A stretch of DNA of 44,193 nucleotides from Bacillota bacterium (GTDB taxonomy: Bacteria; Bacillota; Clostridia; Christensenellales; SZUA-584): contig JAEWTW010000006.1 of assembly GCA_023397655.1 (NCBI GenBank), forward strand, positions 1-44,193. Direction: 5' to 3'. Below are positions 32,068-40,474 of the stretch, one piece after another. The first letter of the stretch is position 1; each line of letters opens with the position of its first letter. The translations under genes and the position numbers were made by a program. The notes under the pieces were generated by a model. The model did no database searches. It was not told the DNA's origin and saw nothing but the letters and a program-made list of their open reading frames with translations.

Positions 32068-33636
32068 ATGAGGCATTTTTTTAAAAACACAATGATTCTC
32101 ACGCTGACGACGCAGCTTTTAAGCCTGACCGGCGTGTTCTTTATCGCCTGGCTGTCCCGAGCCATCGGATCCGAGGGTATCGGGCTGTACCAGCTCATCT
32201 CATCGGTATACATACTGGCAGGCACGCTGGCCTCCTCAGGCGTGGGCGTCACCGTATCCCGGCTCATCGCCGAATCCGCCGCAAAGAGCGGCGGACGGTC
32301 CACCTCCGACGTGCTGCGAAGAGCGGTGATTATCAGCGCGGTGATGGGCCTTGCGGTGGGCACAGCGCTTTATCTGCTATCCGATGTCATCGGCATCTCG
32401 CTGCTGGGCGATCGCCGGACGGTATTGTCCGTCAGAGTACTCGCGCCCGGACTGCCTTTTATGGCGCTGTCCGCGAGCATGCGCGGCTACTTCATCGGTA
32501 TGCGCCGTGTGATAAAGCCATCTGCACAAATGGTATTTGAGCAGATGGTGCGCATCGTCATCTCCATGACGATATTAAATCTGTTCCTGCCCCGCGGTCT
32601 GGAATATGCCTGCCTTGCCGTAGTGCTCGCCTGCATGATATCCGAAGCGGCGTCCTGCCTTTTCGCGTTCGCCATGTACGCCGCGGAGCGCCGCCGTGCA
32701 TTGCCCGTCGTTCCCGAAAGAGGCATCATATCCAAAATCGTCCGCATCTCGCTGCCCATTGCGGCCAGCTCCGGATTGCGCTCCGTGTTGCGTACCGCTG
32801 AAAACATACTGATACCGCTGGGCATCAAACGCCACGGCGAATCTCATGCAGGCGCACTCTCACAGTTCGGCCAGCTGGGTATGACGATGCCGGTGCTGTT
32901 CTTTCCGTCCGGTCTGCTGGTTGCCGTGGGCACGATGCTGCTGCCCGAGGTGGCACACGCAAAAGCCGTGGGCGACGCACAGCGCATCCGATCCATATTT
33001 GCCCGCGTGTTTCAAATGACAGTAATAATGGCGCTGCTTTTCTGCGCGGTGTTTCTTGCCTTTGCGTCCGACTTCGGTCAGCTGATATTCAAAAGCGACG
33101 CCATCAGCCGGCTGCTCGCCTGGCTGGCCCCGCTCACGCCGCTCATCTATCTGGACTTCGTTGTGGATTCCATGATGAACGGGCTGGGGCAGCAAATGCG
33201 TACGCTCAAAATCAATGTGCTGGACTATATAATTCGCATCGGCTTGGTGGTGCTGCTTATCCCCCGCTTTGGGCTGGTGGCCTACATCTTCATACTTTAC
33301 TTCAGCGCCATGCTCAATGCCACCTTAAGTATACGCCGGCTGCTGATAGCCAGCCATGCATCCATTGACGTGATGGAATGGATCGTCAAGCCGCTGGTTG
33401 CTGCCGCCGCCGCCGGGCTGCTGGTCGTGCTGGGCTTCCGGCTGCTGCCGCTGGCACAATTCAACGCATGGGTGCTCACCGCCAAAATACTGCTGCTCAC
33501 GGCGCTTTACACAGGCCTGCTGTTTCTATTGGGCTGTCTGCAAAAAGCCGATATACGCTGGCTGAAAAACATGGTCAGATCAGCGGGGACACGCACAAAA
33601 TCAGTTCCAAACGTTCCCGGCCCGCTGCAATCATAA
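32068..33636 (+). CDS. SpoVB/MurJ-like polysaccharide or lipid flippase
   Basis: 522 residues with 12 to 14 membrane helices. The N-terminus FFKNTMILTLTTQLLSLTGV followed by RAIGSEGIGLYQLISSVY is characteristic of the SpoVB branch of the MOP exporter superfamily. Other family blocks: SAQMVFEQMVRIVISM and GALSQFGQLGMTMPVLFFPS. Known: relatives move lipid-linked peptidoglycan or polysaccharide precursors, and SpoVB acts in spore cortex synthesis. Whether this organism sporulates is not shown by the window. ATG with only a weak GGTGAACGG upstream. The 155 bp before it hold no convincing promoter. Confidence 0.88.
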   Translation: MRHFFKNTMILTLTTQLLSLTGVFFIAWLSRAIGSEGIGLYQLISSVYILAGTLASSGVGVTVSRLIAESAAKSGGRSTSDVLRRAVIISAVMGLAVGTALYLLSDVIGISLLGDRRTVLSVRVLAPGLPFMALSASMRGYFIGMRRVIKPSAQMVFEQMVRIVISMTILNLFLPRGLEYACLAVVLACMISEAASCLFAFAMYAAERRRALPVVPERGIISKIVRISLPIAASSGLRSVLRTAENILIPLGIKRHGESHAGALSQFGQLGMTMPVLFFPSGLLVAVGTMLLPEVAHAKAVGDAQRIRSIFARVFQMTVIMALLFCAVFLAFASDFGQLIFKSDAISRLLAWLAPLTPLIYLDFVVDSMMNGLGQQMRTLKINVLDYIIRIGLVVLLIPRFGLVAYIFILYFSAMLNATLSIRRLLIASHASIDVMEWIVKPLVAAAAAGLLVVLGFRLLPLAQFNAWVLTAKILLLTALYTGLLFLLGCLQKADIRWLKNMVRSAGTRTKSVPNVPGPLQS

Positions 33637-33888
33637 GGACGACGGCTGCTATTGCCGTCCGATTCCCCTTTGGATACTTCTTAAAACGTCTCTGCCATCG
33701 GCCAGCCGCCACACCCTACACCGCTCCTCATATTCGTTGTTGGCCTCATTGCCGATCTCGTGGCCGCCGGGCTGACGGCTATATCCTGAACCGCTGCCGT
33801 TTCCTACTCGTAATTTTTCTGATTCAATGTTAAACTGAATATATATGATGGTGATACTTTCCACATGTCAGTTTGGAGGTCAGGCGAT

Positions 33889-34743
33889 ATGCAAGAGCTG
33901 CTCACTGAGCAAAAGAACGAGATCACGTCCTATCTGATATACAAAAAACTGAGCGAGACGGTCCGCGATGCTTCCAACCGTCAGACGCTGAAAACCATCA
34001 GCGATGCCGAGCTCGTTCACTACAACGCGCTGAAGAGCATCACCCACACCAATGTCAAACCACGGCGGTTGTATGCCGCATTCTTTTATATCGTCGCCCG
34101 TCTTTTCGGGCTCACCTTTGGCCTCAAGCTGCTGGAACGCGGTGAAACGGATGCCACCGACAGCTACAGGAAGCTCGCTTCGAGCCATCCCGAGGTGGCC
34201 GTGTTTGCAGATGATGAGGAAGTTCACGAACAGCAGCTGATCGCCATGATCAACGAGGAAAAGCTTAAGTTTGTCGGTTCCATCGTGCTGGGGCTTAACG
34301 ACGCGCTGGTGGAGCTGACCGGCGCTCTCGCCGGCTTCACGTTCGCATTCCAGAACACGCGGCTCATCGCGGTCACCGGCCTTATCACCGGTATCAGCGC
34401 CTCGCTCTCAATGGCAGCCAGCGAATACCTTTCCACCGTCAGCGAATCGGGTGACCGCCGAGAGGCCTTAAAGTCCTCGCTGTACACGGGCGCGGCCTAT
34501 GTAATCACCGTGGTGCTGCTGATACTGCCCTATCTCCTCATTGTTAATCCGTTCGTCAGTCTGGGCGTCACGCTGGCAGCAGCGGTGCTCATCATACTCG
34601 TGTTCAATTTCTACATCTCCGTCGCCAAAGACACCGGCTTCAAGCGGCGCTTCTGGGAGATGGTGCTCATCAGCCTCGGCGTCTCTGCCGTGTCGTTCCT
34701 TATCGGCCTTCTGGTTAAAAACCTGTTCGGCATCGAGATATGA
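33889..34743 (+). CDS. Ferritin-like domain fused to VIT1/CCC1 transporter
   Basis: 284 residues. N-terminal ferritin-like helical domain (about 1-125) with ELVHYNALK and DDEEVHEQQLIAMI, supplying E-x2-H metal-binding motifs. The C-terminal VIT1/CCC1 membrane domain (about 135-284) starts FVGSIVLGLNDALVELTGALAG and contains SLSMAASEYLS. About five membrane helices. Known relatives of this fusion (MbfA type) export iron or manganese. ATG follows TTGGAGG by 10 bases; an earlier ATG at 33865 lacks a ribosome binding site. Terminator directly downstream. The gap 33637-33888 contains a weak GC hairpin and nothing else I can support. Confidence 0.9.
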   Translation: MQELLTEQKNEITSYLIYKKLSETVRDASNRQTLKTISDAELVHYNALKSITHTNVKPRRLYAAFFYIVARLFGLTFGLKLLERGETDATDSYRKLASSHPEVAVFADDEEVHEQQLIAMINEEKLKFVGSIVLGLNDALVELTGALAGFTFAFQNTRLIAVTGLITGISASLSMAASEYLSTVSESGDRREALKSSLYTGAAYVITVVLLILPYLLIVNPFVSLGVTLAAAVLIILVFNFYISVAKDTGFKRRFWEMVLISLGVSAVSFLIGLLVKNLFGIEI

Positions 34744-34757
34744 TTAGCTGAAACGGT

Positions 34758-34786
34758 GCCGGTCATCACCATTGACCGGCCTTTTT
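34758..34786 (+). terminator. Terminator of the VIT-type transporter gene
   Basis: GCCGGTCA, loop TCACCAT, TGACCGGC, then CTTTTTATT. Confidence 0.87.
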
Positions 34787-34795
34787 ATTGCCGCA

Positions 34796-34990
34796 TCAGC
34801 TCCCCTTTATTGTACTGATTCCAAACAGCGCATAAGTCGGGCAGTATCCGATCATCCCTGTCACCAGCGGCACCAGCCCGATAAGGCCGTACCACCGCTG
34901 ATTGCCCGGCAGCCATATCAGCAGGCTCAGGATTGCAATACCGGCAATAATCCGAATCCACCTGTCCGCCCTTCCTATATTTTTCTTCAT
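34796..34990 (-). CDS. DUF2892-like small inner membrane protein
   Basis: 64 residues. MKKNIGRADRWIRIIAGIAI start, two membrane helices (IIAGIAILSLLIWLP and WYGLIGLVPLVTGMIGYCP), then YALFGISTIKG. The N...D+..R pattern before helix 1 and GxCPxYxxxGIxT after helix 2 are hallmarks of DUF2892 (YgaP membrane part). Such proteins often sit beside rhodanese or redox genes; here it stands alone, convergent with the iron transporter. The ATG at 34990 follows GGAGGAGGGGAG; the ATG 7 codons earlier is in the ribosome binding site. Function unknown. Confidence 0.85.
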   Translation of the reverse strand: MKKNIGRADRWIRIIAGIAILSLLIWLPGNQRWYGLIGLVPLVTGMIGYCPTYALFGISTIKGS

Positions 34991-35078
34991 CTCCCCTCCT
35001 CCTTTCCTCAAAATGATTATTATGAACTTGTCGTTTCTTATACCATTGACTTTGCAGAAATTTTTCGTTCATGTCCTC

Positions 35079-35119
35079 TTGACATGCCTATTGTAATAGT
35101 GTACTATTTAGCTATTACA
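35079..35119 (+). promoter_or_regulatory. Promoter and GntR operator of the second ABC operon
   Basis: TTGACA (35079), 17 bp, TACTAT (35102). Overlapping it are TGTAATAG/CTATTACA (35092-35099/35112-35119) and AATAGT-GT-ACTATT (35095-35108), nested inverted repeats typical of a YtrA-type autorepressed promoter. Confidence 0.72.
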
Positions 35120-35139
35120 GTTGGAAACGAGGTGATCCG

Positions 35140-35493
35140 ATGCAATTTAACAGCCGTGAACCAATATATTTGCAGGTGATCGACGACATCGAAAAACGGA
35201 TGATCAAGGGGGAGATTCTGCCGGGGGAGAAAATGCCTTCAACCCGCTCGCTGGCGGTGGAATACGAAGTGAATCCCAACACAGCAGCAAGAATTTACAA
35301 GGAGATGGAAACCATGGGATTATGCTATACCGAGCGCGGTCTCGGTACCTTCATGACGGATGACAAAAACGTGGTGGAAAAGCTGCGGCATGAGCTGGCG
35401 GATAAGCTGACGCGCGAATTCGTCAGGGAGATGCAGTCGCTGGGCTTCACCACGCAGGATATGAAGCAAGCCATTGAGGAGGAATTGAAGTGA
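35140..35493 (+). CDS. GntR-family regulator, YtrA subfamily (second copy)
   Basis: 117 residues. Winged helix: REPIYLQVIDDIEKRMIKGE, LPGEKMPSTRSLAVEYEVNP, AARIYKEMETMGLCYTERGLGTFM (to about residue 72), then a short helical tail (VVEKLRHELADKLT...). First gene of regulator-ATPase-permease-lipoprotein, the order opposite to the operon at 6485-8359. ATG follows CGAGGTG. The stop overlaps the ATPase start by one base (TGATG). Likely repressor of its own operon through the nested palindromes at the promoter. The two GntR proteins share only the family core, and their operators differ, so they control separate systems. Confidence 0.92.
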   Translation: MQFNSREPIYLQVIDDIEKRMIKGEILPGEKMPSTRSLAVEYEVNPNTAARIYKEMETMGLCYTERGLGTFMTDDKNVVEKLRHELADKLTREFVREMQSLGFTTQDMKQAIEEELK

Positions 35494-36188
35494 TGCAGAC
35501 ATTATCCACAACGCAGCTGACCAAACGCTACGGCGGGTTGGCGGCTGTCAGCAACGCGACGGTCGCGTTAAACCCGGGGCGTATTTACGGGCTGCTGGGC
35601 CCTAACGGCAGCGGCAAATCCACATTCATGAAGATGGCCGCCGGGCTGGCCCGTCCGTCTTCCGGTGCCATCAATATCATGGGCAGTCCGATCAGCGCCG
35701 AATCGCGCGGCAACATCGCGTTTATGCCCACCGAGCCGTATTTTTACGGCTATATGACAGTCAAGCAGGTGGGTACGTTCCATGCGGATTTCTATGCGGA
35801 TTTCTCAGCAGCCGAATATGCCCGGCTCGTGCAGTCCATGGGGCTGGATATGGGCATGAAGGTGTCGGCTCTCTCGTCCGGCATGGCGGCCAAGCTCAAG
35901 CTGGCGGCAGCAGCGGCACGGGATGCACGGCTCATCATGCTGGACGAACCGCTGAACGGCATCGACATCATCGCGCGGGACGTGATCATGCAAACCATCA
36001 TCGAAAAGGCAAACGAGACCAACACGATCATCATCTCCAGTCACCTGATCGATGTGATGGAGAACATACTGGACGAGGTCATCTTCATCAAGCAGGGCCT
36101 CATCGTGCTGCAGGGAGACGCCGAATCCGTGCGTGAGCAACACGGCAAATCCATCGTGGATCTTTACAGGGAGGTGTTCGCATCATGA
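35493..36188 (+). CDS. ABC transporter ATP-binding protein
   Basis: 231 residues. Walker A GPNGSGKSTF (about 38), signature region SALSSGMAAKLKLA (about 128; canonical LSGGQ reads LSSGM), Walker B LIMLDEPLNGID (about 150) and switch His in IIISSHLID (about 185). The ATG at 35493 overlaps the GntR stop and is preferred over a GTG just upstream, with GGAGG 10 bases before it. The stop overlaps the permease start by 4 bases. Together they form an ABC-2 type exporter of unknown substrate. Confidence 0.92.
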   Translation: MQTLSTTQLTKRYGGLAAVSNATVALNPGRIYGLLGPNGSGKSTFMKMAAGLARPSSGAINIMGSPISAESRGNIAFMPTEPYFYGYMTVKQVGTFHADFYADFSAAEYARLVQSMGLDMGMKVSALSSGMAAKLKLAAAAARDARLIMLDEPLNGIDIIARDVIMQTIIEKANETNTIIISSHLIDVMENILDEVIFIKQGLIVLQGDAESVREQHGKSIVDLYREVFAS

Positions 36189-36952
36189 CAAAGCTGCTGA
36201 AATACGAGCTGCTGCGCAGAAAACCCATGCTGATCGGCGCACTGCTGTCGATGGTATTCATTGAAGGCGCCACGCTGTTCGGCGTGTTCATGGGCGGCGG
36301 CTTGAATGCCCTTGCCATCCTCATGACAGCGCTGCTGGTGGTGGGCGGGCTGGTGCTGGCTTTCCTCGATGGCATCACGCGCCTCTACTCGGACCTCAAG
36401 CAAAAGCAGGGCTACATGCTGCTGATGACACCGCAGGATGGCTACCGCATCATATGGGCCAAGACGATATTCTCCGTTTTTGAGATCATCGCCGCAGGCT
36501 TGCTTATCACCGGATGTCTGTCGTTGACCGGCGCAGCCTTTAACCACATGCACAGCAACGCTGTGAGCCTTTTCCTTGAGCAGCTGCCCTTTGGCTGGGA
36601 TGTAATTCTCAGCACCGCAGCGATCGGCCTGCTCCAGCTGATGGCGCAGTTCTCCATCGCGATACTCGCCGTTACAGTGAGCCGCACATTCATGCAAAGC
36701 CGCCGCTACAATTGGCTTATCGCGCTGCTCATGTATTTTGCCCTTGCCATGATCGTCAATTTTGTGGATGGAGCGCTGCTGATGGCTTTCGGCGTCGTCG
36801 GAGACGTGATTCAGGCGTCCAATGATACGATGCTGCTGAACAGCGGTCTGCTGGCCAAATACTTTGCCATCGGCGCGGCCACCTACTCTGTATGGTTTGT
36901 CGTGTGCACATTTATATCGGGCCGCCTTATCAACCGCGGTATCGATCTGTAA
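36185..36952 (+). CDS. ABC transporter permease
   Basis: 255 residues with six hydrophobic segments (LIGALLSMVFIEGATLFGVF..., LAILMTALLVVGGLVLAFL, ...). Cytoplasmic loop KQKQGYMLLMTPQDGYRII between segments 2 and 3 is the kind of coupling loop seen in ABC-2 permeases that pair with YtrA-linked ATPases. Starts within the ATPase stop (ATGA), with AGGGAGG about 10 bases upstream. Ends 9 bp before the lipoprotein gene. Membrane partner of the preceding ATPase. Confidence 0.85.
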   Translation: MTKLLKYELLRRKPMLIGALLSMVFIEGATLFGVFMGGGLNALAILMTALLVVGGLVLAFLDGITRLYSDLKQKQGYMLLMTPQDGYRIIWAKTIFSVFEIIAAGLLITGCLSLTGAAFNHMHSNAVSLFLEQLPFGWDVILSTAAIGLLQLMAQFSIAILAVTVSRTFMQSRRYNWLIALLMYFALAMIVNFVDGALLMAFGVVGDVIQASNDTMLLNSGLLAKYFAIGAATYSVWFVVCTFISGRLINRGIDL

Positions 36953-36961
36953 GGAGGTTCT

Positions 36962-37339
36962 ATGAAAGCACGCAAAGCCACCACAGCTGTGTTGATCATG
37001 CTGTGCCTGTTGGCCGGTGCCCTACTGGCTGGCTGCACGGTGTCCAACGGCGTATTCACCGGGATGAGCCATTCGTCCACGGACACCACGCTCAGCGCCA
37101 GCTATATCAGCTTCGACGGAGCGTACGCGCGCCTCGTACCTCTGAAAGCAGGTGATGAAATCACGTTCAGCCTGACCGGCGGCGAAGAGCTGAACGCAGC
37201 CGTTGAAAAGGATGGCGAAGAACTATTCAGCATATCCGGCGGGAACACGTTCACCGCGCCAGAGGATGGCACCTATACCTTCGTCATGGAAGGCGAGGGC
37301 AGCAACGGTTCCTTCTCCCTCTCCTGGGTAATCAAATAA
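36962..37339 (+). CDS. Small lipoprotein of the GntR/ABC operon
   Basis: 125 residues. Lipoprotein signal MKARKATTAVLIMLCLLAGALLAGC with lipobox LAGC, then a compact beta-rich domain (SASYISFDGAYARLVPLKAG, and DGTYTFVMEGEGSNGSFSLSW). The C-terminal part resembles a small beta-sandwich, but I do not recognise a named family. ATG follows AAGGAGG by 4-5 bases, the strongest ribosome binding site in the operon, so this may be its most translated product. Inference: surface-exposed accessory or sensor of the ABC exporter. Confidence 0.8.
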   Translation: MKARKATTAVLIMLCLLAGALLAGCTVSNGVFTGMSHSSTDTTLSASYISFDGAYARLVPLKAGDEITFSLTGGEELNAAVEKDGEELFSISGGNTFTAPEDGTYTFVMEGEGSNGSFSLSWVIK

Positions 37340-37354
37340 AGGTTGTCGTATCGA

Positions 37355-37388
37355 AAAGGACGGGCACTAAGCCCGTCCTTTGATTTTT
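37355..37388. terminator. Bidirectional terminator between ABC operon and gtrA-like gene
   Basis: AAAGGACGGGC, loop ACTAA, GCCCGTCCTTT, then GATTTTTG. A-rich on the other side, so it may serve both convergent units. Confidence 0.8.
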
Positions 37389-37411
37389 GTATAAACCCGG
37401 TGCGCTGTCTG

Positions 37412-37879
37412 TTATTCAGCAGACTCACTCGCCACGGCTTTGACGCTTTGTTCCCGGTTGTCAATCTTCCCCCGAAACACAACGTACCGCTGAAACAGAA
37501 ACTCCGTCACGAAGTTGACGACCAGCGTGGAAAAATAGACGATATCCTTGGCGGCGGGAAAGTCGACATAACGCACTTCCACGAGCCAGTTGCCCAATAT
37601 CGTAGACAATGGCGTGAACACCGCATAATATGCAAACACCTTCAGCATCGCGACAGGGATATTTGCAGCTGACTTAAATGTAAACCGGCGGTTCAGCGTG
37701 AAGTTCCACACCACGGATGCAATCAACGCCGGCAAATAGCACGTCCAGTAACCAAACGTAGGAACCAGTCCCAAAAGATAAAACAAACCTGTTTCAATAA
37801 GCCCGGCGGAGGCTGAGAACAACGCGAATTTAATAAATCTGATAAATTCCTTTTTAAAGTTGCGGTTTTTGTTATCCAT
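37412..37879 (-). CDS. GtrA-family membrane protein
   Basis: 155 residues with four membrane helices. Family features: FIRFIKFALFSASAGLIETG in helix 1, and VWNFTLNRRFTFKS after helix 2, the NFxxxRxxxF block that marks GtrA. FLFQRYVVF near the end repeats the pattern. Known: GtrA proteins assist transfer or flipping of lipid-linked sugars for surface polysaccharides. The ATG at 37879 (GAGGG 7 bases upstream) is chosen over an ATG 26 codons earlier, which lacks a ribosome binding site. Stands alone between convergent and divergent neighbours; the glycosyltransferase partner is not in this window. Confidence 0.88.
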   Translation of the reverse strand: MDNKNRNFKKEFIRFIKFALFSASAGLIETGLFYLLGLVPTFGYWTCYLPALIASVVWNFTLNRRFTFKSAANIPVAMLKVFAYYAVFTPLSTILGNWLVEVRYVDFPAAKDIVYFSTLVVNFVTEFLFQRYVVFRGKIDNREQSVKAVASESAE

Positions 37880-37947
37880 TTTGACCCTCTTGAAATGGTA
37901 ATAGTGAAATTGCAGACCTGTCTGTTTCGTTATAAGTCCTAACATTG

Positions 37948-37976
37948 ACTTTATCACGGATAGGGATGTTTTGCAA
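37948..37976 (-). promoter_or_regulatory. Promoter of the gtrA-like gene
   Basis: Minus strand: TTGCAA, 17 bp, TAAAGT, about 60 bp before the chosen ATG. Confidence 0.5.
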
Positions 37977-38013
37977 TGCCGGACCTCCCATTTTACCGGT
38001 TCGGTGCTCCGGG

Positions 38014-38038
38014 ACTAAAAAGCCGTCTTCGGATACGC
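38014..38038 (-). terminator. Possible terminator of the dapF-like gene
   Basis: Minus strand: AGCGT and ACGGCT pair with one bulged G, followed by TTTTTAG, immediately after the stop. Confidence 0.4.
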
Positions 38039-38039
38039 T

Positions 38040-38897
38040 CTACAGCCCGTTCAGCTCGGTGATGAACTCATCCGCGAGCGCGATCGTGCCCACACGGGCA
38101 ACCGTGCCTGTCATATAAACCGATTCATCCTCACCGATCTCAATGTTCAGCTCGCCGCCCGGCATCTGCACGTTGACGGGACTATCCGCCAGCCCCAGCC
38201 TTATTGCCGCACATGCCGCCGCACAGCTGCTGCTGCCTGACGCCAGCGTATATCCCGCGCCGCGTTCGAATATCTCAATACGAATGTTGTGCCTGTCGAT
38301 CACCTGCATCAGCTGCACATTGATTCTGTTGGGGAAATACGGCGCCGATTCCACCAGAGTGCCCAGCTCGATCGCCTTTTCCTTGGTCACCTTATACATG
38401 GGTATCACACAATGCGGGTTCCCGATGGAGAGGCAGGTCACGTTATATACCTTACCCGAGAATATCATAGGCTCGTCGATCACCTCGCGGCTGTTGCCGG
38501 CTACGGGTATCTTTTCACTCTCGTACGTCACCTTGCCCATCAGCACCTTCATCAGCCGTCCATCTTCCGAGAGATACTGCACATCCACGTCCCCGCCCAG
38601 CGTGGTCAGCACAAACGACGGCTCCGTGACATACTCCATATCTTTAAGGTACTTGGAGAATATCCGCACACCGTTGCCGCTCTTTTCGGCTTCGCTGCCA
38701 TCCGGATTGTATATCCGGACTCTGATTCTGTCCTTCTCGATAATGGGGCCAAAGAGTATGCCATCGCTGCCGCAGCCGAAGTTCCGGTCACAGATCAGTC
38801 TGATCCTTGCTTCATTCAACTCCAACTCGTTGATCTGCGGATCGTATACCAGATAGTCGTTGCCTAAACCGTGATATCTTTCAAGTGTGATTTTCAT
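38040..38897 (-). CDS. dapF: Diaminopimelate epimerase homologue with both catalytic Cys replaced by Ser
   Basis: 285 residues with the full DapF double-barrel layout: ERYHGLGNDYLVYD start, NFGCGSDGILFG, YNPDGSEAEKSGNGVRIF, IGNPHCVI, ERGAGYTLASGSSSCAAA and the end MTGTVARVG. The canonical catalytic cysteines lie in MCGNG and in ACGTGA; here they read KSGNG (Ser-73, codon AGC) and ASGSSS (Ser-220, codon TCA). The two-base racemase mechanism of DapF depends on these thiols. So the protein may be inactive, use another mechanism, or act on another substrate. The rest is well conserved, so it is under selection and not a decaying gene. ATG at 38897 follows GAGGGAG. Symbol reflects homology only. 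Confidence 0.85.
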   Translation of the reverse strand: MKITLERYHGLGNDYLVYDPQINELELNEARIRLICDRNFGCGSDGILFGPIIEKDRIRVRIYNPDGSEAEKSGNGVRIFSKYLKDMEYVTEPSFVLTTLGGDVDVQYLSEDGRLMKVLMGKVTYESEKIPVAGNSREVIDEPMIFSGKVYNVTCLSIGNPHCVIPMYKVTKEKAIELGTLVESAPYFPNRINVQLMQVIDRHNIRIEIFERGAGYTLASGSSSCAAACAAIRLGLADSPVNVQMPGGELNIEIGEDESVYMTGTVARVGTIALADEFITELNGL

Positions 38898-38969
38898 GAC
38901 TCCCTCTCGCAACAGATGCCTTTCTTGTTTCAATATACTACAGACCCAAATGGGTTGACCAGAGAAAAT

Positions 38970-38996
38970 GTAAAAACCCTGACTGTATCGCCAGGG
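38970..38996 (-). terminator. Terminator of the ferritin-like gene
   Basis: Minus strand: CCCTG, loop GCGATACAGT, CAGGG, then TTTTTAC. Confidence 0.65.
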
Positions 38997-39075
38997 CTTT
39001 GGTGAGACATTGCAGTCCTAATACGAATACCCGAAGTGTGTTGAACACATATATGTTACGCTCTGCAGCCCGTTC

Positions 39076-39549
39076 TCAATACTCTTCTCTTTCCCCGAAC
39101 TCAGCAGACTCAACCCATTCTTTCGGACGGTTTGAGATCTTGATCAGCTCTTCAATCACTTCGCAATGCTCTTCTTCCTGTGCGATTAGGAAATTGTACA
39201 GCTCTGAATCGCTGCCGGATTCGCTTGCAAGCTTTTTGTAAAGGTCTATGCTTTGTTTTTCCTTTTCCAATGCCGCTTTATATACATCAACTTGCTCCTG
39301 GCAGCATTGAATCTCCTTCTTTCCGGATAAGCCGGCAAACACATTTTTGACCGATGAATGAACAGGCGCATTCGGTCGATAAAACAACCCTCTTGCTTTA
39401 TCTTCCAATATCTTGGCATGATCACTTTCATCTTTGGCCAGATCCAAAAAAACCTTGTACAAACTGTTTTCGCGGTTAAGTTCAGCCTGCTCTTTGTAGT
39501 ATTTTTCACCATCCAGTTCCATTTTTATAGCATAGACCAAAATATCCAT
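39076..39549 (-). CDS. Rubrerythrin-like ferritin-fold protein
   Basis: 157 residues. Four-helix ferritin-like fold with carboxylate/His motifs: MELDGEKYYKEQAE (Glu), AKDESDHAKILEDKA (E-x2-H), KALEKEKQSIDLYKKLASES-type helix 3 (Glu), and AQEEEHCEVIEELIK (E-x2-H). This is the di-iron site of rubrerythrin erythrin domains. The C-terminal rubredoxin part of full rubrerythrins is missing. Known role of relatives: peroxide reduction or iron handling in anaerobes. ATG follows GGGGGAG by 7 bases. A Spo0A-like box lies 160 bp upstream. Monocistronic with its own terminator. Confidence 0.85.
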   Translation of the reverse strand: MDILVYAIKMELDGEKYYKEQAELNRENSLYKVFLDLAKDESDHAKILEDKARGLFYRPNAPVHSSVKNVFAGLSGKKEIQCCQEQVDVYKAALEKEKQSIDLYKKLASESGSDSELYNFLIAQEEEHCEVIEELIKISNRPKEWVESAEFGEREEY

Positions 39550-39709
39550 GAATCAGTCTCCCCCTCAAGTTTGCAGACTTTTGTTCTCAAAAAGCTGTCA
39601 TATAGTCCTTCGAATAAAGCCGTCCTGAAGCAAAACATATGCCATTATCTTGCCCTTAAATAACTTTTCAATATCGCTTCCAATATAAATCCATCTTTAT
39701 TAAAACATG

Positions 39710-39722
39710 TTTTTCGACAAAA
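39710..39722 (-). promoter_or_regulatory. Spo0A-box-like sequence
   Basis: Minus strand: TTTTGTCGAAAAA, containing the 0A-box core TGTCGAA. It lies upstream of the ferritin-like gene. A 7-bp core in an AT-rich gap can arise by chance. The rest of the gap 39550-39911 holds no gene I can support. Confidence 0.3.
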
Positions 39723-39911
39723 TGTCTATATAATTATCTATATTATTTGACCGTTTGCGTTCTTTGATGTCTATCCGGCGAAATAAAGAAGACAGTTTCA
39801 AACGCCTACACCCTTGTGTCCAATTCGTTCTCCTATGGACAGATATTTATTATTCTAGAAAGGGAGACGCGCAGTCTGCCCGCGCTGTGGTAACGAACCG
39901 TTCCTGGATGG

Positions 39912-40397
39912 TCACCCGTTTATTTCCTCGTATTCGTATCGGTCCTTGATGTGTGCATTATACCAGCGGCCAAGTGAATCGGCTGCGATAAACTGAGTCC
40001 ATTCATCCTCCGGAAAATCCGAATACGTATAGACTGAACCGCCGTGCCTGAACCGGACGACAAGAACTTCCCAATCTGAATCATAGCCAATTTCACTGAA
40101 GCAGGAGGATTCCGGCGTGGGCCGCATATTTACGTTGTCCACATCAAAAAGGCTTGGCGTCAGCGTCGGTATCGCGTTGTCAGCAGCCTCATCATTGCGC
40201 GGTGTGGGCGTCGGTATCATGTTGTCAGCGTTATCATTGAGCGGTGTCAGCGTCGGCACCGCTGTCATTTCAGGAGTGGTTGTGACTTGAGTGGTTACGA
40301 CAGCGTCTGTACTGGTTTTTTGTTCTGTTTCGACACATCCCGCCAGTAATAACAGAATTAATAGTGAGAGTGTGCAGCAGCATGCAATACGTTTCAT
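39912..40397 (-). CDS. KTSC-domain lipoprotein
   Basis: 161 residues. Lipoprotein signal ending in LLLLAGC, then a Thr/Pro-rich linker with the repeated IPTPTPRNDEAADNAIPTLTP pattern, given here in part: two IPTxTP units. The C-terminal KTSC domain (about 97-155) has SSCFSEIGYDSDWEVLVVRF, GSVYTYSDFPEDEW and AADSLGRWYNAHIKDRY. KTSC is a small domain of unknown function, often found alone or with nucleic-acid proteins; display on the cell surface as a lipoprotein is less usual. ATG with GAATTCACC upstream, so the ribosome binding site is poor. Own promoter. Confidence 0.82.
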   Translation of the reverse strand: MKRIACCCTLSLLILLLLAGCVETEQKTSTDAVVTTQVTTTPEMTAVPTLTPLNDNADNMIPTPTPRNDEAADNAIPTLTPSLFDVDNVNMRPTPESSCFSEIGYDSDWEVLVVRFRHGGSVYTYSDFPEDEWTQFIAADSLGRWYNAHIKDRYEYEEING

Positions 40398-40474
40398 GGT
40401 GAATTCTCCATTTCATCGTGATCAAACAACAGTAGCTTTAACGCGTAGCAACTGAACTAAAGAACATTCACGTA

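Noticed and set aside
39755..39949. Small plus-strand open frame of 64 codons
   Set aside because: No ribosome binding site, an odd composition, and its end overlaps the KTSC gene antisense. Treated as non-coding.
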